The notes: generated by a model from the sequence alone, not told the origin. A DNA stretch of 64,000 nucleotides from Aerococcaceae bacterium DSM 111022 (GCA_015863195.1 JACBXO010000004.1:124001-188000); one strand, 5' to 3'; counted from the stretch's first letter, positions 8,384-18,699 are shown. Program-made: numbers and translations.

Positions 8384-9484
8384 ATGTCACTAACAGCAGG
8401 AATTGTCGGTTTACCAAACGTTGGTAAATCAACCCTTTTTAACGCCATTACTAAAGCCGGAGTAGAAGCAGCAAACTACCCATTCGCAACGATTGATCCG
8501 AATGTTGGGGTTGTTGAAGTTCCAGATGAGCGTTTAAAACGTATTACAGAAGTAGTTCAACCACAAAAAGAAATCCCAACGACATTCGAATTTACAGATA
8601 TCGCTGGAATCGTTAAAGGTGCCAGTAAAGGTGAAGGATTAGGAAATAAATTCTTAGCCAATATCCGCCAAGTAGATGCAATCTGTCACGTAGTTCGTTG
8701 TTTTGACGACGATAATATTACTCACGTATCAGGTAAAGTTGATCCACTTGAAGATATTGAAACAATTAACTTAGAATTAATCTTAGCTGACTTAGAGTCA
8801 GTCGATAAACGTTATGACCGTGTAAAGAAAATTGCACGTACTAAAAATGCAGAAGCTTTAGCTGAATTAGCGATTTTAGAAAGATTAAAAGAAGGTCTAG
8901 AACAAAACAAGATGGCGAACCAATTAGAGTTCACTAAAGAAGAAGAGCCATTTGTTAAATCACTATTCTTATTAACTCGTAAAGATATGTTATATGTTGC
9001 CAACATTAGTGAAGATGACGTTTCAGACCCATCTGCTAACCCATACTTAGCACAAGTTCAAGAATTAGCGGCAAGCCAAGGAGCAGAAGTCGTTCCAGTA
9101 TGTGCCAGCCTTGAAGAAGAGATTGCTGTTTTAGACGACGAAGAAAAAGAAATCTTCTTAGAAGATTTTGGAATCGAAGAATCTGGTTTAGACCGCTTAA
9201 TCAAGAAAGCCTACAACTTATTAGGTTTAGGAACTTACTTTACTGCCGGTGAAAAAGAAGTACGCGCTTGGACATTCAAGCAAGGTATGACAGCACCTCA
9301 AGCAGCAGGAGTTATTCACTCGGACTTTGAGCGTGGATTCATTCGTGCTGAAACTGTTCACTTTGACGATTTAATGGAAACAGGAAGCATGACTAAAGCT
9401 AAAGAAGCAGGTAAATATCGTTCAGAAGGTAAAGAATATATCGTAAAAGACGGCGATATTATGCTATTTAGATTTAACGTTTAA
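8384..9484 (+). CDS. ychF: Redox-regulated ribosome-associated ATPase YchF
   Basis: Obg-related P-loop protein of the YchF/OLA1 group, which prefers ATP and binds ribosomes. The P-loop is GLPNVGKST (about residue 8), G2/G3 sequences include [21 protein letters not shown], a coiled-coil insertion follows, and a TGS-type domain forms the C-terminus with [12 protein letters not shown] and FERGFIRAE. The 366-residue length is standard. It is co-directional with parAB and 30 bp after DUF951. Confidence 0.95.
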   Translation: MSLTAGIVGLPNVGKSTLFNAITKAGVEAANYPFATIDPNVGVVEVPDERLKRITEVVQPQKEIPTTFEFTDIAGIVKGASKGEGLGNKFLANIRQVDAICHVVRCFDDDNITHVSGKVDPLEDIETINLELILADLESVDKRYDRVKKIARTKNAEALAELAILERLKEGLEQNKMANQLEFTKEEEPFVKSLFLLTRKDMLYVANISEDDVSDPSANPYLAQVQELAASQGAEVVPVCASLEEEIAVLDDEEKEIFLEDFGIEESGLDRLIKKAYNLLGLGTYFTAGEKEVRAWTFKQGMTAPQAAGVIHSDFERGFIRAETVHFDDLMETGSMTKAKEAGKYRSEGKEYIVKDGDIMLFRFNV

Positions 9485-9503
9485 TCGGGAGGAATACTCA
9501 TTA

Positions 9504-10388
9504 ATGACTGAAGAAAAGCATTTAAAAGAAAATAAAACAGACGAATTAGTCGAAACAATCCAAGAAACTGAAGAAGCAACAAATCAAGAATTAGAACAAG
9601 CCGAAGACCAATCAGCATCCGAACAAATCGAAGCAATGGAAGAAGCCGAAGCCAAATTAGACGCCATACAAGAGGAAGAAGAATACCTCGCTGAGAAAAG
9701 CCCAATTGCTGGTGTGTCATTATCTAACTTCAAAAGTTTAACAGGTAAGAGCCAACAATTCATGGTGAACTTAGACCGTCATTTAGTTGATGAATTAGAC
9801 TATGAAGTGCGTAGTATCGCCTATATCGATATGGTTGACACTCTTTTAGAAGGTCAACAATCAGGTCAAACAGCACGTCAACTCTTTGGAACACCAACTG
9901 AAGTAGCACAGAGTATTATCGACCAAGACTTAAAAGTGGCTGAAGAAGATGGATCAAAATCACCTGATTGGCACATTTATATAGATGGTGCTTTATTATT
10001 AGGTTCAATCTTCACATTCCTAACTGGATTTTCAATGGCTAATGCTGACAACACTGCCGGCCAATTAGGCAATGAGACACTACAATACTTCGGTGTCATC
10101 ACAATGATCCTAAATTACTTAGTAGCCGGTTTTGCAATGCTTGTTACAGCGAAGAATATGCCAAACCCAGACGCACCAAAAGGTCAAAAAGGCTATCCAA
10201 AATATTTCCTAGCCTCAATCGGATCAATGGTTGTTTGGTTCTTAGTAGTTAGCTTCTCAGGAGCGTTGCTACCACACGCAATCAACCCAATCTTACCTCA
10301 TACTGCCTACATGATTATCGCGGTAATCACCTTCCTAGCTAGAATGTATCTAAAACGTAAGTTAGATATTAAAGGCGGAATTTTCTAA
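9504..10388 (+). CDS. DUF1129 family membrane protein
   Basis: The first 75 residues are acidic, Glu/Gln-rich and probably coiled. A soluble region with an FGTPTEVAQSI motif follows. The C-terminal half has about four or five membrane segments, with the first near residue 160. This layout matches DUF1129, a Lactobacillales family that commonly follows ychF. Function is unknown. The gene starts 20 bp after ychF and ends at a strong terminator, so it probably shares the ychF transcript. Confidence 0.8.
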   Translation: MTEEKHLKENKTDELVETIQETEEATNQELEQAEDQSASEQIEAMEEAEAKLDAIQEEEEYLAEKSPIAGVSLSNFKSLTGKSQQFMVNLDRHLVDELDYEVRSIAYIDMVDTLLEGQQSGQTARQLFGTPTEVAQSIIDQDLKVAEEDGSKSPDWHIYIDGALLLGSIFTFLTGFSMANADNTAGQLGNETLQYFGVITMILNYLVAGFAMLVTAKNMPNPDAPKGQKGYPKYFLASIGSMVVWFLVVSFSGALLPHAINPILPHTAYMIIAVITFLARMYLKRKLDIKGGIF

Positions 10389-10399
10389 AGAAATTAATA

Positions 10400-10449
10400 A
10401 ACCAGCTTCAAACCAACATCTTCGAGGTGCGGTTTGAAGCTGGTTTTTA
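10400..10449 (+). terminator. Terminator after the ychF/DUF1129 operon
   Basis: Long perfect arms ACCAGCTTCAAACC (10401-10414) and GGTTTGAAGCTGGT (10431-10444) followed by T5. Confidence 0.88.
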
Positions 10450-10483
10450 TTTGTGGGGTAGTTTCGAGTGACGATTGCAAAAT

Positions 10484-10571
10484 AGGGAAAGTTATTGATT
10501 TACAGAGTGGGTTTTTCCCTTGGATCTATGAAATAGGGAAAAACTATTGATTTGAGGTGACGATTTTCCCT
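10484..10571. repeat. Two AGGGAAA/TTTCCCT hairpins in direct repeat
   Basis: AGGGAAA at 10484-10490 pairs with TTTCCCT at 10514-10520; a second copy pairs 10535-10541 with 10565-10571. The copies start 51 bp apart and share ATTGATTT in the loop. They follow the ychF-operon terminator and have no coding frame. The stretch 10450-10483 holds nothing else recognised. Confidence 0.7.
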
Positions 10572-10590
10572 CGAACTGAGGGGATGTTTT

Positions 10591-11090
10591 TGAGTAATAA
10601 CTTTTGAAAAGTATCTAGTAGTTACTCATCTCGAGGTATTTGGGTAATAACTTTTGAAAAGTATCTAGTAGTTACTCATCTCGAGGTATTTGGGTAATAA
10701 CTTTTGAAAAGTATCTAGTAGTTACTCATCTCGAGGCATTTGGGTAATAACTTTTGAAAAGTATCTAGTTGTTACTCATATCGAGGCTTTCGGGTAATAA
10801 CTTTTGAAAAGTATCTAGTAGTTACTCATCTTGAGGCATTTGGGTAATAACTTTTGAAAAGTATCTAGTTGTTACTCATCTCGAGGTATTTGGGTAATAA
10901 CTTTTGAAATCCATCTAGTTGTTACTCATCTTGAGGCATTTGGGTAATAACTTTTGAAAAGTATTTAGTTGTTACTCATCTCGAGGTATTTGGGTAATAA
11001 CTTTTGAAATCCATCTAGTTGTTACTCATCTTGAGGCATTTGGGTAATAACTTTTATAAAACAATTAGTTGTTACCTAATAGTAAACTAC
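10591..11090. repeat. Ten-copy 50-bp tandem array with an internal palindrome
   Basis: Copies start at 10591 and every 50 bp up to 11041, with no spacer. Each has TGGGTAATAA, the 13-nt palindrome ACTTTTGAAAAGT (altered in copies 7, 9 and 10) and GTTACTC, which can pair with the GRGTAA at the unit start. The first three copies are nearly identical; copies 7 and 9 share the variant GAAATCCATC and appear to match throughout, suggesting duplication of a two-unit block. The last copy decays after 11058. There are no unique spacers, so it is not a CRISPR array, and no credible coding frame runs through it. Confidence 0.9.
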
Positions 11091-11127
11091 ATAATCTTTA
11101 CGCTAGATTATGTGCTAGTCGATTTCA

Positions 11128-11303
11128 TTGGTTGTTTCAGAAAAATTATCAAAACAAGCAACACTTTGTTGGCTGTTTCGAAAATCCCACCCAAACAAGC
11201 ACCACTTTCCGCGATTTCGTTGGTTGTTTTAGAAAAATTATCAAAACAAACATCACTTCGTTGGTTGTTCCCGAAATTCTACAGAAACAACCGACACTTT
11301 CAT
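11128..11303. repeat. Hairpin repeat cassette, copy 1 (four units, 41/51/41-bp steps)
   Basis: Units begin with TTGGTTGTTTC or close variants at 11128, 11169, 11220 and 11261. Each unit can fold: for example GTTGGTTGTTT-type arms pair with AAACAAGCAAC-type arms about 20 nt later. A second copy with the same unit order and spacing lies at 12918-13075, on the far side of adhP and the antitoxin gene. Short open frames through it are by-products of the repeats. Confidence 0.85.
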
Positions 11304-11363
11304 AAATAAAACTATTAAGAAAATCAAAACTCTCTTTTATTGCTCAAATATTCACAATTTATA

Positions 11364-11393
11364 TTGAAAGCACACAATGATATATGATATACT
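11364..11393 (+). promoter_or_regulatory. Promoter of adhP
   Basis: TTGAAA (11364-11369), an 18-bp spacer and TATACT (11388-11393) preceded by TGA, an extended -10 form. It lies 46 bp before the start codon. Confidence 0.55.
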
Positions 11394-11438
11394 TTTATTA
11401 GTGAAATACATCACATGTATATAAATAGGAGGATTTTT

Positions 11439-12446
11439 ATGAAAGCAATTGTAGCAACTACTGATCGTAAAGCGGAAGTCGTGGAGAAAGAATTACGTGA
11501 ACTGAAACCGGGTGAGGCGCGGTTGAGAATGATTTGTTGTGGTGTTTGCCATACCGATCTACATGTTAAGAATGCCGATTTCGGTGACGTGAGTGGTCGT
11601 GTTCTAGGGCATGAAGGTATTGGTGAGGTTGTTGAAATTGCGGATGATGTAACCAGTCTAAAAATTGGCGATAGAGCATCTGTTGCGTGGTTCTTTGAAG
11701 GGTGCGGACACTGCGAATATTGTACAACTGGTCGCGAAACTTTATGTCGTGAAGTGAAAAACGCAGGGTATACAGTTGATGGCGGGATGCAACAAGAGTG
11801 TATTGTAACAGCAGACTACTCAGTGAAAGTACCAGATGGATTAGACTCAGCGGCTGCTTCTTCGATTACTTGTGCTGGTGTAACTACATACAAAGCAATT
11901 AAAGAAGCGAACCTTCTACCAGGAGAATGGATTTTAATTTCAGGTTTAGGTGGATTAGGTAATTTAGCTCTACAATACGCTAAAAAAGTATTCGGTCTAA
12001 AAGTAATCGCTGTTGACGTGAATGACGGACAATTAGAATTCGCGAAAGAATTTGGAGCAGATATTTGTATCAATCCATTAAATGAGGATCCAGGAAAAGT
12101 CGTTCAAGAAAAAGTAGGCGGAGCACATGGTGCAGTTGTTACTGCAGTTGCTAAATCTGCATTTAACCAATCAGTTGATGCAATGCGTGCTGGTGGAACA
12201 GTGGTGGCTGTTGGTTTACCAGTTGAATCAATGGACCTATCAATACCAAGATTAGTATTAGATGGCATTCGCGTTGTGGGGTCATTAGTAGGAACACGCC
12301 AAGACTTGAGGGAAGCGTTCCAAGCAGGCGCAGATGGCTTAGTTGTACCTAAATGTGAAATGCGTCCAATGGAAGACATTAATGACATCTTCGAAGAAAT
12401 GGAAGAAGGAACAATTCGTGGGCGCATGGTAATTGATTTGGCTTAA
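11439..12446 (+). CDS. adhP: Zinc-dependent alcohol dehydrogenase, propanol-preferring
   Basis: Medium-chain NAD-dependent alcohol dehydrogenase of about 335 residues. The start is ATG 11439, 6 nt after AGGAGG, rather than the earlier in-frame ATG at 11415. Catalytic-zinc ligands appear in [10 protein letters not shown] and GHEGIGEV; the four structural-zinc cysteines are in [16 protein letters not shown]; the Rossmann glycines are in [15 protein letters not shown]. These match AdhP/AdhT types that interconvert ethanol and acetaldehyde. It stands alone in the repeat-rich interval, with repeat cassettes on both sides. Confidence 0.93.
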   Translation: MKAIVATTDRKAEVVEKELRELKPGEARLRMICCGVCHTDLHVKNADFGDVSGRVLGHEGIGEVVEIADDVTSLKIGDRASVAWFFEGCGHCEYCTTGRETLCREVKNAGYTVDGGMQQECIVTADYSVKVPDGLDSAAASSITCAGVTTYKAIKEANLLPGEWILISGLGGLGNLALQYAKKVFGLKVIAVDVNDGQLEFAKEFGADICINPLNEDPGKVVQEKVGGAHGAVVTAVAKSAFNQSVDAMRAGGTVVAVGLPVESMDLSIPRLVLDGIRVVGSLVGTRQDLREAFQAGADGLVVPKCEMRPMEDINDIFEEMEEGTIRGRMVIDLA

Positions 12447-12460
12447 TATAAGAAAAAAGT

Positions 12461-12493
12461 ACGCCAGAAGTGAATTCGCTTCTGGCGTTTTTA
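12461..12493. terminator. Terminator after adhP
   Basis: Perfect 10-bp arms ACGCCAGAAG (12461-12470) and CTTCTGGCGT (12479-12488), then a T run. It faces the convergent antitoxin gene and may serve both. Confidence 0.85.
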
Positions 12494-12517
12494 CGTGCAT
12501 AAAATTGATTAGTAATA

Positions 12518-12537
12518 TTTGGGTACTAACTTTTATA
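12518..12537. repeat. Isolated fragment of the 50-bp repeat at the end of the antitoxin gene
   Basis: These 20 bp match the last array unit at 11039-11058 at 19 positions (an A changed to C). The fragment contains the minus-strand stop codon of the antitoxin gene, so that reading frame ends inside it. Confidence 0.6.
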
Positions 12538-12790
12538 CCTCTAATTCCTCAAATAAATCATCGATAGAATCGAAAGTTGGTCGCTCTCCTTTTTTTATCG
12601 ACTTTTTAATTTCATTTACAGAGTCCTTTAAACTTTGAATTACATGCTCGGGGTAGACGCTAACAGGCATAAGAATGATTTTTCCATTATCTTCTATAAC
12701 TTCAAATTGATCTCCTTGACTCAGTTCCAAGGAATTGACAATTTCTTTGGGGATAGTAACTTGTGACTTAGCTTTTAATTCAACTAACAT
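12533..12790 (-). CDS. AbrB/MazE/SpoVT-type antitoxin, orphan
   Basis: The 85-residue product begins with an AbrB-like swapped-hairpin DNA-binding domain: KAKSQVTIPKEIV, then LELSQGDQFEVIEDNGKIIL. The C-terminal acidic tail ending DDLFEELEV resembles toxin-neutralising tails of MazE-type antitoxins. A strong AGGAGG precedes the start. No toxin gene follows: downstream lie only a repeat fragment and the adhP terminator. It is therefore an orphan antitoxin or a simple AbrB-type regulator. Confidence 0.75.
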   Translation of the reverse strand: MLVELKAKSQVTIPKEIVNSLELSQGDQFEVIEDNGKIILMPVSVYPEHVIQSLKDSVNEIKKSIKKGERPTFDSIDDLFEELEV

Positions 12791-12917
12791 ACAACACCTC
12801 CTATAGTCGGAAATTCAAACTTTAATATAAAATAGGAATGATTTTGAGTCAATAAATTCGAATAGAATAGTAATGCATATTACTTTGATCTAAGGATTTC
12901 AAATCATATCAGTTTCG

Positions 12918-13075
12918 TTGGTTGTTTCAGAAAAAATATCAAAACAAGCATCACATCGTTGTTTGTTTCGAAAATCCCACCCAAACAAACATCACTTTCC
13001 GCGATATCGTTGGTTGTTTCAGAAAAATTATCAAAACAAGCACCACTTCGTTGTTTATTCCAAAATTCCACCGCA
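12918..13075. repeat. Hairpin repeat cassette, copy 2
   Basis: Units start at 12918, 12959, 13010 and 13051, giving the same 41/51/41 steps as copy 1, and adjacent text such as TCGAAAATCCCACCCAAACA is shared. The fourth unit decays into a C-rich stretch up to about 13100. The remaining sequence of 12791-13228 holds only this cassette and the guaB promoter. Confidence 0.85.
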
Positions 13076-13151
13076 ACCCCCACACCCACCAAAAAAACAC
13101 GAACAATAAAACCTGTAAGCGCTTCAATGTTCTGTATTAGAGAATTCTCAT

Positions 13152-13180
13152 TTGAAAGGGTTTGGCATTCGTGGTACATT
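13152..13180 (+). promoter_or_regulatory. Probable promoter of guaB
   Basis: TTGAAA (13152-13157), 17 bp, TACATT (13175-13180), 48 bp before the start codon. No purine riboswitch fold was recognised in the leader. Confidence 0.45.
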
Positions 13181-13207
13181 ATTAGAAATACAAAACAACA
13201 AAACTAA

Positions 13208-14704
<1,497 letters not shown>

Positions 14705-14727
14705 TATTAACTAGTTTAAAATCAACA

Positions 14728-14767
14728 GAACACACTAGTAGAGTTATTCTATTAGTGTGTTCTTTTA
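14728..14767 (+). terminator. Terminator after guaB
   Basis: Arms GAACACACTAGTAG (14728-14741) and CTATTAGTGTGTTC (14749-14762) with one G-T pair, followed by TTTT. Confidence 0.85.
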
Positions 14768-14813
14768 TATATACGAAAATGAAGTGGAAATTTAGAAAGG
14801 AGCAATGTTTCAG

Positions 14814-15815
14814 ATGACAAAATTATTAAGAGAAATGCCTAAAGTTGAATTGCATTGTCACTTTGATGGATCTGTTCCAATGGAGACAGTTTATGAATTA
14901 GGTGAAGAAATTGGCCTGACAAAAGAATATTTAAGCCAGATTCCCGTGACCGGTCAATGTGAAGATTTAGAAGATTATTTAAAATCATTTGATATTATTT
15001 TAAAGGTCTTACAAACTAAGGATCATTTAAAACGTGCTACATATGCGACGATTAAGCAGATTGCTGGTGAAGGTGTAAAGTATTTAGAATTACGATTTGC
15101 TCCGCTACTCCACTTAGATCAAGGGCTGACTATTTCTGAAGTGATTGATAGTGTAATCCAAGGATTACATCAGGCAACTGCCGAATTTGATATTGACGTT
15201 AATTTAATTATGAGTGCCATGCGTTCCCATAGCGCTGAAACAAATATGGATTTGGTGGCAGCTATTCAAAAACTCGAATGTCCTGAACTTGTAGGGTTTG
15301 ATTTTGCCGGAGCGGAACCAGATGGAGCCAATGACCATATCAAACCGATTACAGATAAAATGCAAGAAAATAATTTTCACTTAACACTTCATTCAGGCGA
15401 ATGTGGCTGTGCACACAATGTTGTTCAAGCTATCAAATTAGGGGCAACAAGGATTGGCCACGGGATTGCGGTAGCAAAAGACCCCAAAGTCATGAAATTT
15501 GTAAGTGAAAATAATGTACTTCTTGAAGTATGTCCAACGAGTAATTATCAAACGAGTGGAATAAAAACATTAGCTGATTTTCCAGCACGTACTTTAATGG
15601 ATGCTAATGTAAAATTTTCTATTAGTTGTGATAATCGTACGGTTTCAAATACATCATTAATTAATGAGTATCAAATTTTGATTGATTATCATCACTTTAC
15701 AATAGAAGAATTTATTCAAACCAACAGAGATGGAATAGAGGCTAGTTTTGCAAGAGCGAAAACGAAAGTAGCTTTAACCGAAAAGCTTAATGAATTTCAT
15801 AATAAACTCCATTAA
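14814..15815 (+). CDS. add: Adenosine deaminase
   Basis: Deaminates adenosine or deoxyadenosine to inosine in purine salvage; next to guaB this feeds the IMP pool. Zinc ligands are visible: HCHFDGS at the N-terminus, LHSGECG in the middle with the catalytic Glu, GHGIAVAKDP, and SCDNRTVSN with the metal Asp. Length is about 333 aa. ATG 14814 is chosen because AAAGGAG lies 11 nt upstream; the ATG at 14805 would leave only 2 nt. SCDNRTVSN departs from the canonical SLNTDDP of the large deaminases but keeps the Asp. Confidence 0.85.
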   Translation: MTKLLREMPKVELHCHFDGSVPMETVYELGEEIGLTKEYLSQIPVTGQCEDLEDYLKSFDIILKVLQTKDHLKRATYATIKQIAGEGVKYLELRFAPLLHLDQGLTISEVIDSVIQGLHQATAEFDIDVNLIMSAMRSHSAETNMDLVAAIQKLECPELVGFDFAGAEPDGANDHIKPITDKMQENNFHLTLHSGECGCAHNVVQAIKLGATRIGHGIAVAKDPKVMKFVSENNVLLEVCPTSNYQTSGIKTLADFPARTLMDANVKFSISCDNRTVSNTSLINEYQILIDYHHFTIEEFIQTNRDGIEASFARAKTKVALTEKLNEFHNKLH

Positions 15816-15934
15816 TTTCATTGAAAGAGTCATATTTTCAGTGTATGCTAGAAGATACGTTATCAGTTAAAGATGACTCATTGAGAAATTATTTTTCATA
15901 AAAAATATTCATTAAGATAAGAAAAGGTGACAAA

Positions 15935-17269
15935 ATGCGACAACAAAAACGAATAATCTTAATTTTAGTGACACTCGTTATTCAATTATTCTTACCTTTA
16001 GAAACTCTATTTGCTCAAACAAATAATCAAGAAGAGTCAATTTATTTAGTAACTGAAAGTCAAAACGGGATCATTTTAGATGAATCACGCGAAAATGAAG
16101 TTCAAGATGTAGGGACTTTATCAAAAGTATTATCTATTTACTTAATATATGATGCAATCGATAATGGAGAGATTAGTCTTGAGGACTCTGTTCCACTGTC
16201 AGATGAAGCTTATGCACTATCGCAAGACTATGATATTGACAATGTGCCATTGAGACCAGATGGTGAATATACGGTTGAAGAATTGCTTCCACCATTAGTA
16301 ACAAGTCAAGCCAATGGTATCACTTTAGCTTTGGCAGAACGAGTAGCAGGTAGCGAAGAGGCATTTGTTGAAAAAATGAATCAACAGTTAGTTGATTGGG
16401 GTATAGAAGACAGTGAAATTTATAATGCCACTGGTTTGCCAACTGAGTTCACACCAGATTCGGGAGACTCATCAACTACTGGAGAAGTGAATCGGATGTC
16501 GGCAGAAGCTTTGGCAACTTGTTCATATTATTTAATCAATAAATTTCCAGATATCTTAGAACTTACTTCAATTGATCGAGGGACTTTTAGAAAAAATACA
16601 GATGATGAATTTGATTATCACAATCGATTAATGCAATTGGGTTATTTCTATGAATTAAATATTGAGGGCTTATTTATGCGTCAAGTGGGTGAAGAAGATG
16701 ATGCAAAATTAAGCGCGGTTGTCTCACATAAACAAAATGATGTTCAAACGATTACTGTGTTATTAGATTTCCCAGCAGACGATTTTGAATCTTTTGGTAT
16801 TAATTTGCTCCAAGAAAATGGCCGTAAATATACTCAAGAAGCTGTCGCAAAAGCAGGTGACCCAGTAAAACAAATAAATGCGGTTTATATTAACCAGTTT
16901 GGCGAAGAAGAAGCACCGTTAAGTTATGCAGCTGATTTTAATGTGATTGTTCCGCGTGAAGATATCGCACCACAATTATTATATAATTTAAAGCCGAATT
17001 ATAAATACTTTACTACCAATGACCAGTTGATGACACCTGTTGAAAAAGGAACGAATGTTGGTTCTGTTGAAGTGTCTTCACTGGATAAAGCAACTAATAC
17101 AAATAAAGTGATGGAAAGTTTGCCATCAACACCAGGAAATGCAGTAACGATCGAAGTTTCTGAAGACGTTGAAGAAAGCAGTAGCAATCAATGGCTGCAA
17201 GACACTCAAGATTCAGTAACTAAAACATGGCGAGAAATTAGAATGTTCTTCGTTGATTTATTCAACTAA
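15935..17269 (+). CDS. D-alanyl-D-alanine carboxypeptidase-like protein with altered active-site motifs
   Basis: Secreted S11-type (PBP5/DacA) homologue of 444 aa, with a signal peptide ending near residue 28 (LFAQ) and a C-terminal amphipathic helix (TWREIRMFFVDLF) suited to membrane anchoring. It aligns well by eye with streptococcal DacA outside the active site, for example GLP/GLN and NRLM/NKLL. All three catalytic motifs differ. The SxxK Ser is Thr (GTLSKVL). The SxN Ser is Gln (SQAN). The KTG box after GL reads FMR. It is therefore probably not an active carboxypeptidase, and a structural or binding role is inferred. The frame is intact with a good ribosome binding site, so it does not look like recent decay. 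Confidence 0.8.
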   Translation: MRQQKRIILILVTLVIQLFLPLETLFAQTNNQEESIYLVTESQNGIILDESRENEVQDVGTLSKVLSIYLIYDAIDNGEISLEDSVPLSDEAYALSQDYDIDNVPLRPDGEYTVEELLPPLVTSQANGITLALAERVAGSEEAFVEKMNQQLVDWGIEDSEIYNATGLPTEFTPDSGDSSTTGEVNRMSAEALATCSYYLINKFPDILELTSIDRGTFRKNTDDEFDYHNRLMQLGYFYELNIEGLFMRQVGEEDDAKLSAVVSHKQNDVQTITVLLDFPADDFESFGINLLQENGRKYTQEAVAKAGDPVKQINAVYINQFGEEEAPLSYAADFNVIVPREDIAPQLLYNLKPNYKYFTTNDQLMTPVEKGTNVGSVEVSSLDKATNTNKVMESLPSTPGNAVTIEVSEDVEESSSNQWLQDTQDSVTKTWREIRMFFVDLFN

Positions 17270-17270
17270 A

Positions 17271-17309
17271 AAAACTCACAATTCTTAATTTTAGAATTGT
17301 AAGTTTTTT
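17271..17309 (+). terminator. Terminator after the PBP homologue
   Basis: Arms AAAACTCACAATTCT (17271-17285) and AGAATTGTAAGTTTT (17292-17306) with one wobble pair and a T run. Confidence 0.85.
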
Positions 17310-17345
17310 GTGCATAATAGATGAAAAATATTTAAAAAAATAAAA

Positions 17346-17383
17346 TGAAAACGATTGCATCAAAAGAAATAATCAGTTATAAT
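17346..17383 (+). promoter_or_regulatory. Maltodextrin operon promoter with LacI-family/cre-type box
   Basis: TTGCAT (17355-17360), 17 bp, TATAAT (17378-17383). The box TGAAAACGATTGCA (17346-17359) overlaps the -35 element. The same box, as AGAAAACGTTTGCA, overlaps the -35 of malQ on the other strand at 26043-26056. It could be read by a MalR-type repressor, by CcpA, or by both. Confidence 0.65.
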
Positions 17384-17415
17384 TGATATAGATTAAAAGA
17401 GGAAAGGGTGAAACA

Positions 17416-18699
17416 GTGGCAGAAAACACAAGTAAAACGTTGAGACACATGCATCTTTACAGTGTATTTGTTCGTAATTTCTCCGAAGAAGGAACTTTTG
17501 ACGGTGTAACGAAAGAATTAGATCGAATTAAACAAATGGATGTCGATGTGATTTGGTTATTACCATTTTATCCAAACGGTGAAAAAAATAAGAAGGGCAG
17601 TATCGGCTCTCCTTATGCGATTAAAGATTATCGTGCAATCGATCCAACACAAGGAGATATCGATAGCTTCAAGAATCTAATCAATGAAGCACATAAACGT
17701 GATATGAAAGTCATGATCGATATTGTCTTTAATCACACGTCACCAGATTCAGTCCTAGCCAATGAACATCCGGAATGGTTCTATAAAACACCGGAAGGAA
17801 ATTTTGGTAATCGTGTCGGTGATTGGTCAGATATTATTGACTTGGATTATGCACACCGAGGATTATGGGAATATCAAATTGAAACGTTAAAATACTGGGC
17901 ACAATATGTAGATGGTTTTAGAGTCGATGTAGCACCTCTTGTACCGTTAGCGTTCTGGAAAGAAGCCCGTGAAAGGGTTGCGGAAGTTAATCCAGAGATG
18001 ATTTGGTTATCTGAATCAGTCGAACCTAACTTTATTAAAGAACTACGAAGTAAAGGCCTGACAGCATTGAGTGATAGTGAAATATATCAAGTCTTTGATA
18101 TGACTTATGACTATGATGTTCGCCATGCTTTTGAAGATTATTTAACCGGAAAAATTCAATTATCAGAATATACACGTCTCTTGGATCACCAAGATACAGT
18201 CTATCCAGAGAATTATGTCAAAATGCGTAATTTAGAAAATCACGACCGTGATCGTATTACTTCTTTTGTTTCAAACGAAAGAGTAATATTAGAGTGGAGT
18301 GCTTTTAATTACTTTCAAAAGGGATCTGCGCTCATATATAATGGGCAAGAAGTTCAAGCAGAACATACCCCATCATTGTTTGAAATTGATAAAATTGACT
18401 GGAATTTTGAAAGCGGTATCAATGATTATCTAGCTCATTTAAGTCGCTTAAAGCGTCAACATGTCCCGATTGAAAATGTTATTTATAGGGTAACAGGAGA
18501 CGATGAATCAGGCGCAATTATAGCGAGTTATGAATCAGAACAAGTACTCTATGGTATTTTCAATGTCGGTCAAACGGCTGAAGCAATACCAGTGCTGTTG
18601 GAGGATGGAGAGTATGTCAATCTCTTAAATGAAGAGAAAATTGTTGTTGAAGATGGAGCAGTTCCAGCGGATGCAACCCCAATTTGGATACAAAAATAA
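17416..18699 (+). CDS. Cytoplasmic GH13 alpha-glycosidase
   Basis: Alpha-amylase-family enzyme of 427 aa without a signal peptide, presumably acting on imported maltodextrins. GH13 regions are visible: VMIDIVFNHTS, GFRVDVA with the nucleophile Asp, WLSESVE with the acid/base Glu, and NLENHDRDR with the transition-state Asp. The short length lacks an N-terminal starch-binding domain. Exact specificity is not readable. It starts at GTG 17416 after GGAAAGGG and is the first gene of the mal operon, 23 bp before malE. Confidence 0.85.
   Translation: MAENTSKTLRHMHLYSVFVRNFSEEGTFDGVTKELDRIKQMDVDVIWLLPFYPNGEKNKKGSIGSPYAIKDYRAIDPTQGDIDSFKNLINEAHKRDMKVMIDIVFNHTSPDSVLANEHPEWFYKTPEGNFGNRVGDWSDIIDLDYAHRGLWEYQIETLKYWAQYVDGFRVDVAPLVPLAFWKEARERVAEVNPEMIWLSESVEPNFIKELRSKGLTALSDSEIYQVFDMTYDYDVRHAFEDYLTGKIQLSEYTRLLDHQDTVYPENYVKMRNLENHDRDRITSFVSNERVILEWSAFNYFQKGSALIYNGQEVQAEHTPSLFEIDKIDWNFESGINDYLAHLSRLKRQHVPIENVIYRVTGDDESGAIIASYESEQVLYGIFNVGQTAEAIPVLLEDGEYVNLLNEEKIVVEDGAVPADATPIWIQK

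Noticed and set aside
10591-11090. CRISPR array
   Set aside because: The 50-bp units are contiguous with no unique spacers, and no cas genes are in the window.
11019-11309. Overlapping frames over the 50-bp array end and hairpin cassette 1
   Set aside because: Their composition comes from the repeat units (recurring FQKNYQNK-like text in several frames), they lack ribosome binding sites, and the same text appears at the second cassette.
13114-13127. cre-like TGTAAGCGCTTCAA before guaB
   Set aside because: Two mismatches to the consensus, located upstream of the promoter in decaying repeat sequence, and purine genes are not usual CcpA targets.
12904-13207. Frames on both strands over hairpin cassette 2
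   Set aside because: By-products of the repeats, as for the first cassette.
15816-15934. Possible terminator or purine riboswitch between add and the PBP homologue
   Set aside because: Only a weak AGTCAT/ATGACT pairing across a long loop was found, and no conserved purine-aptamer blocks.
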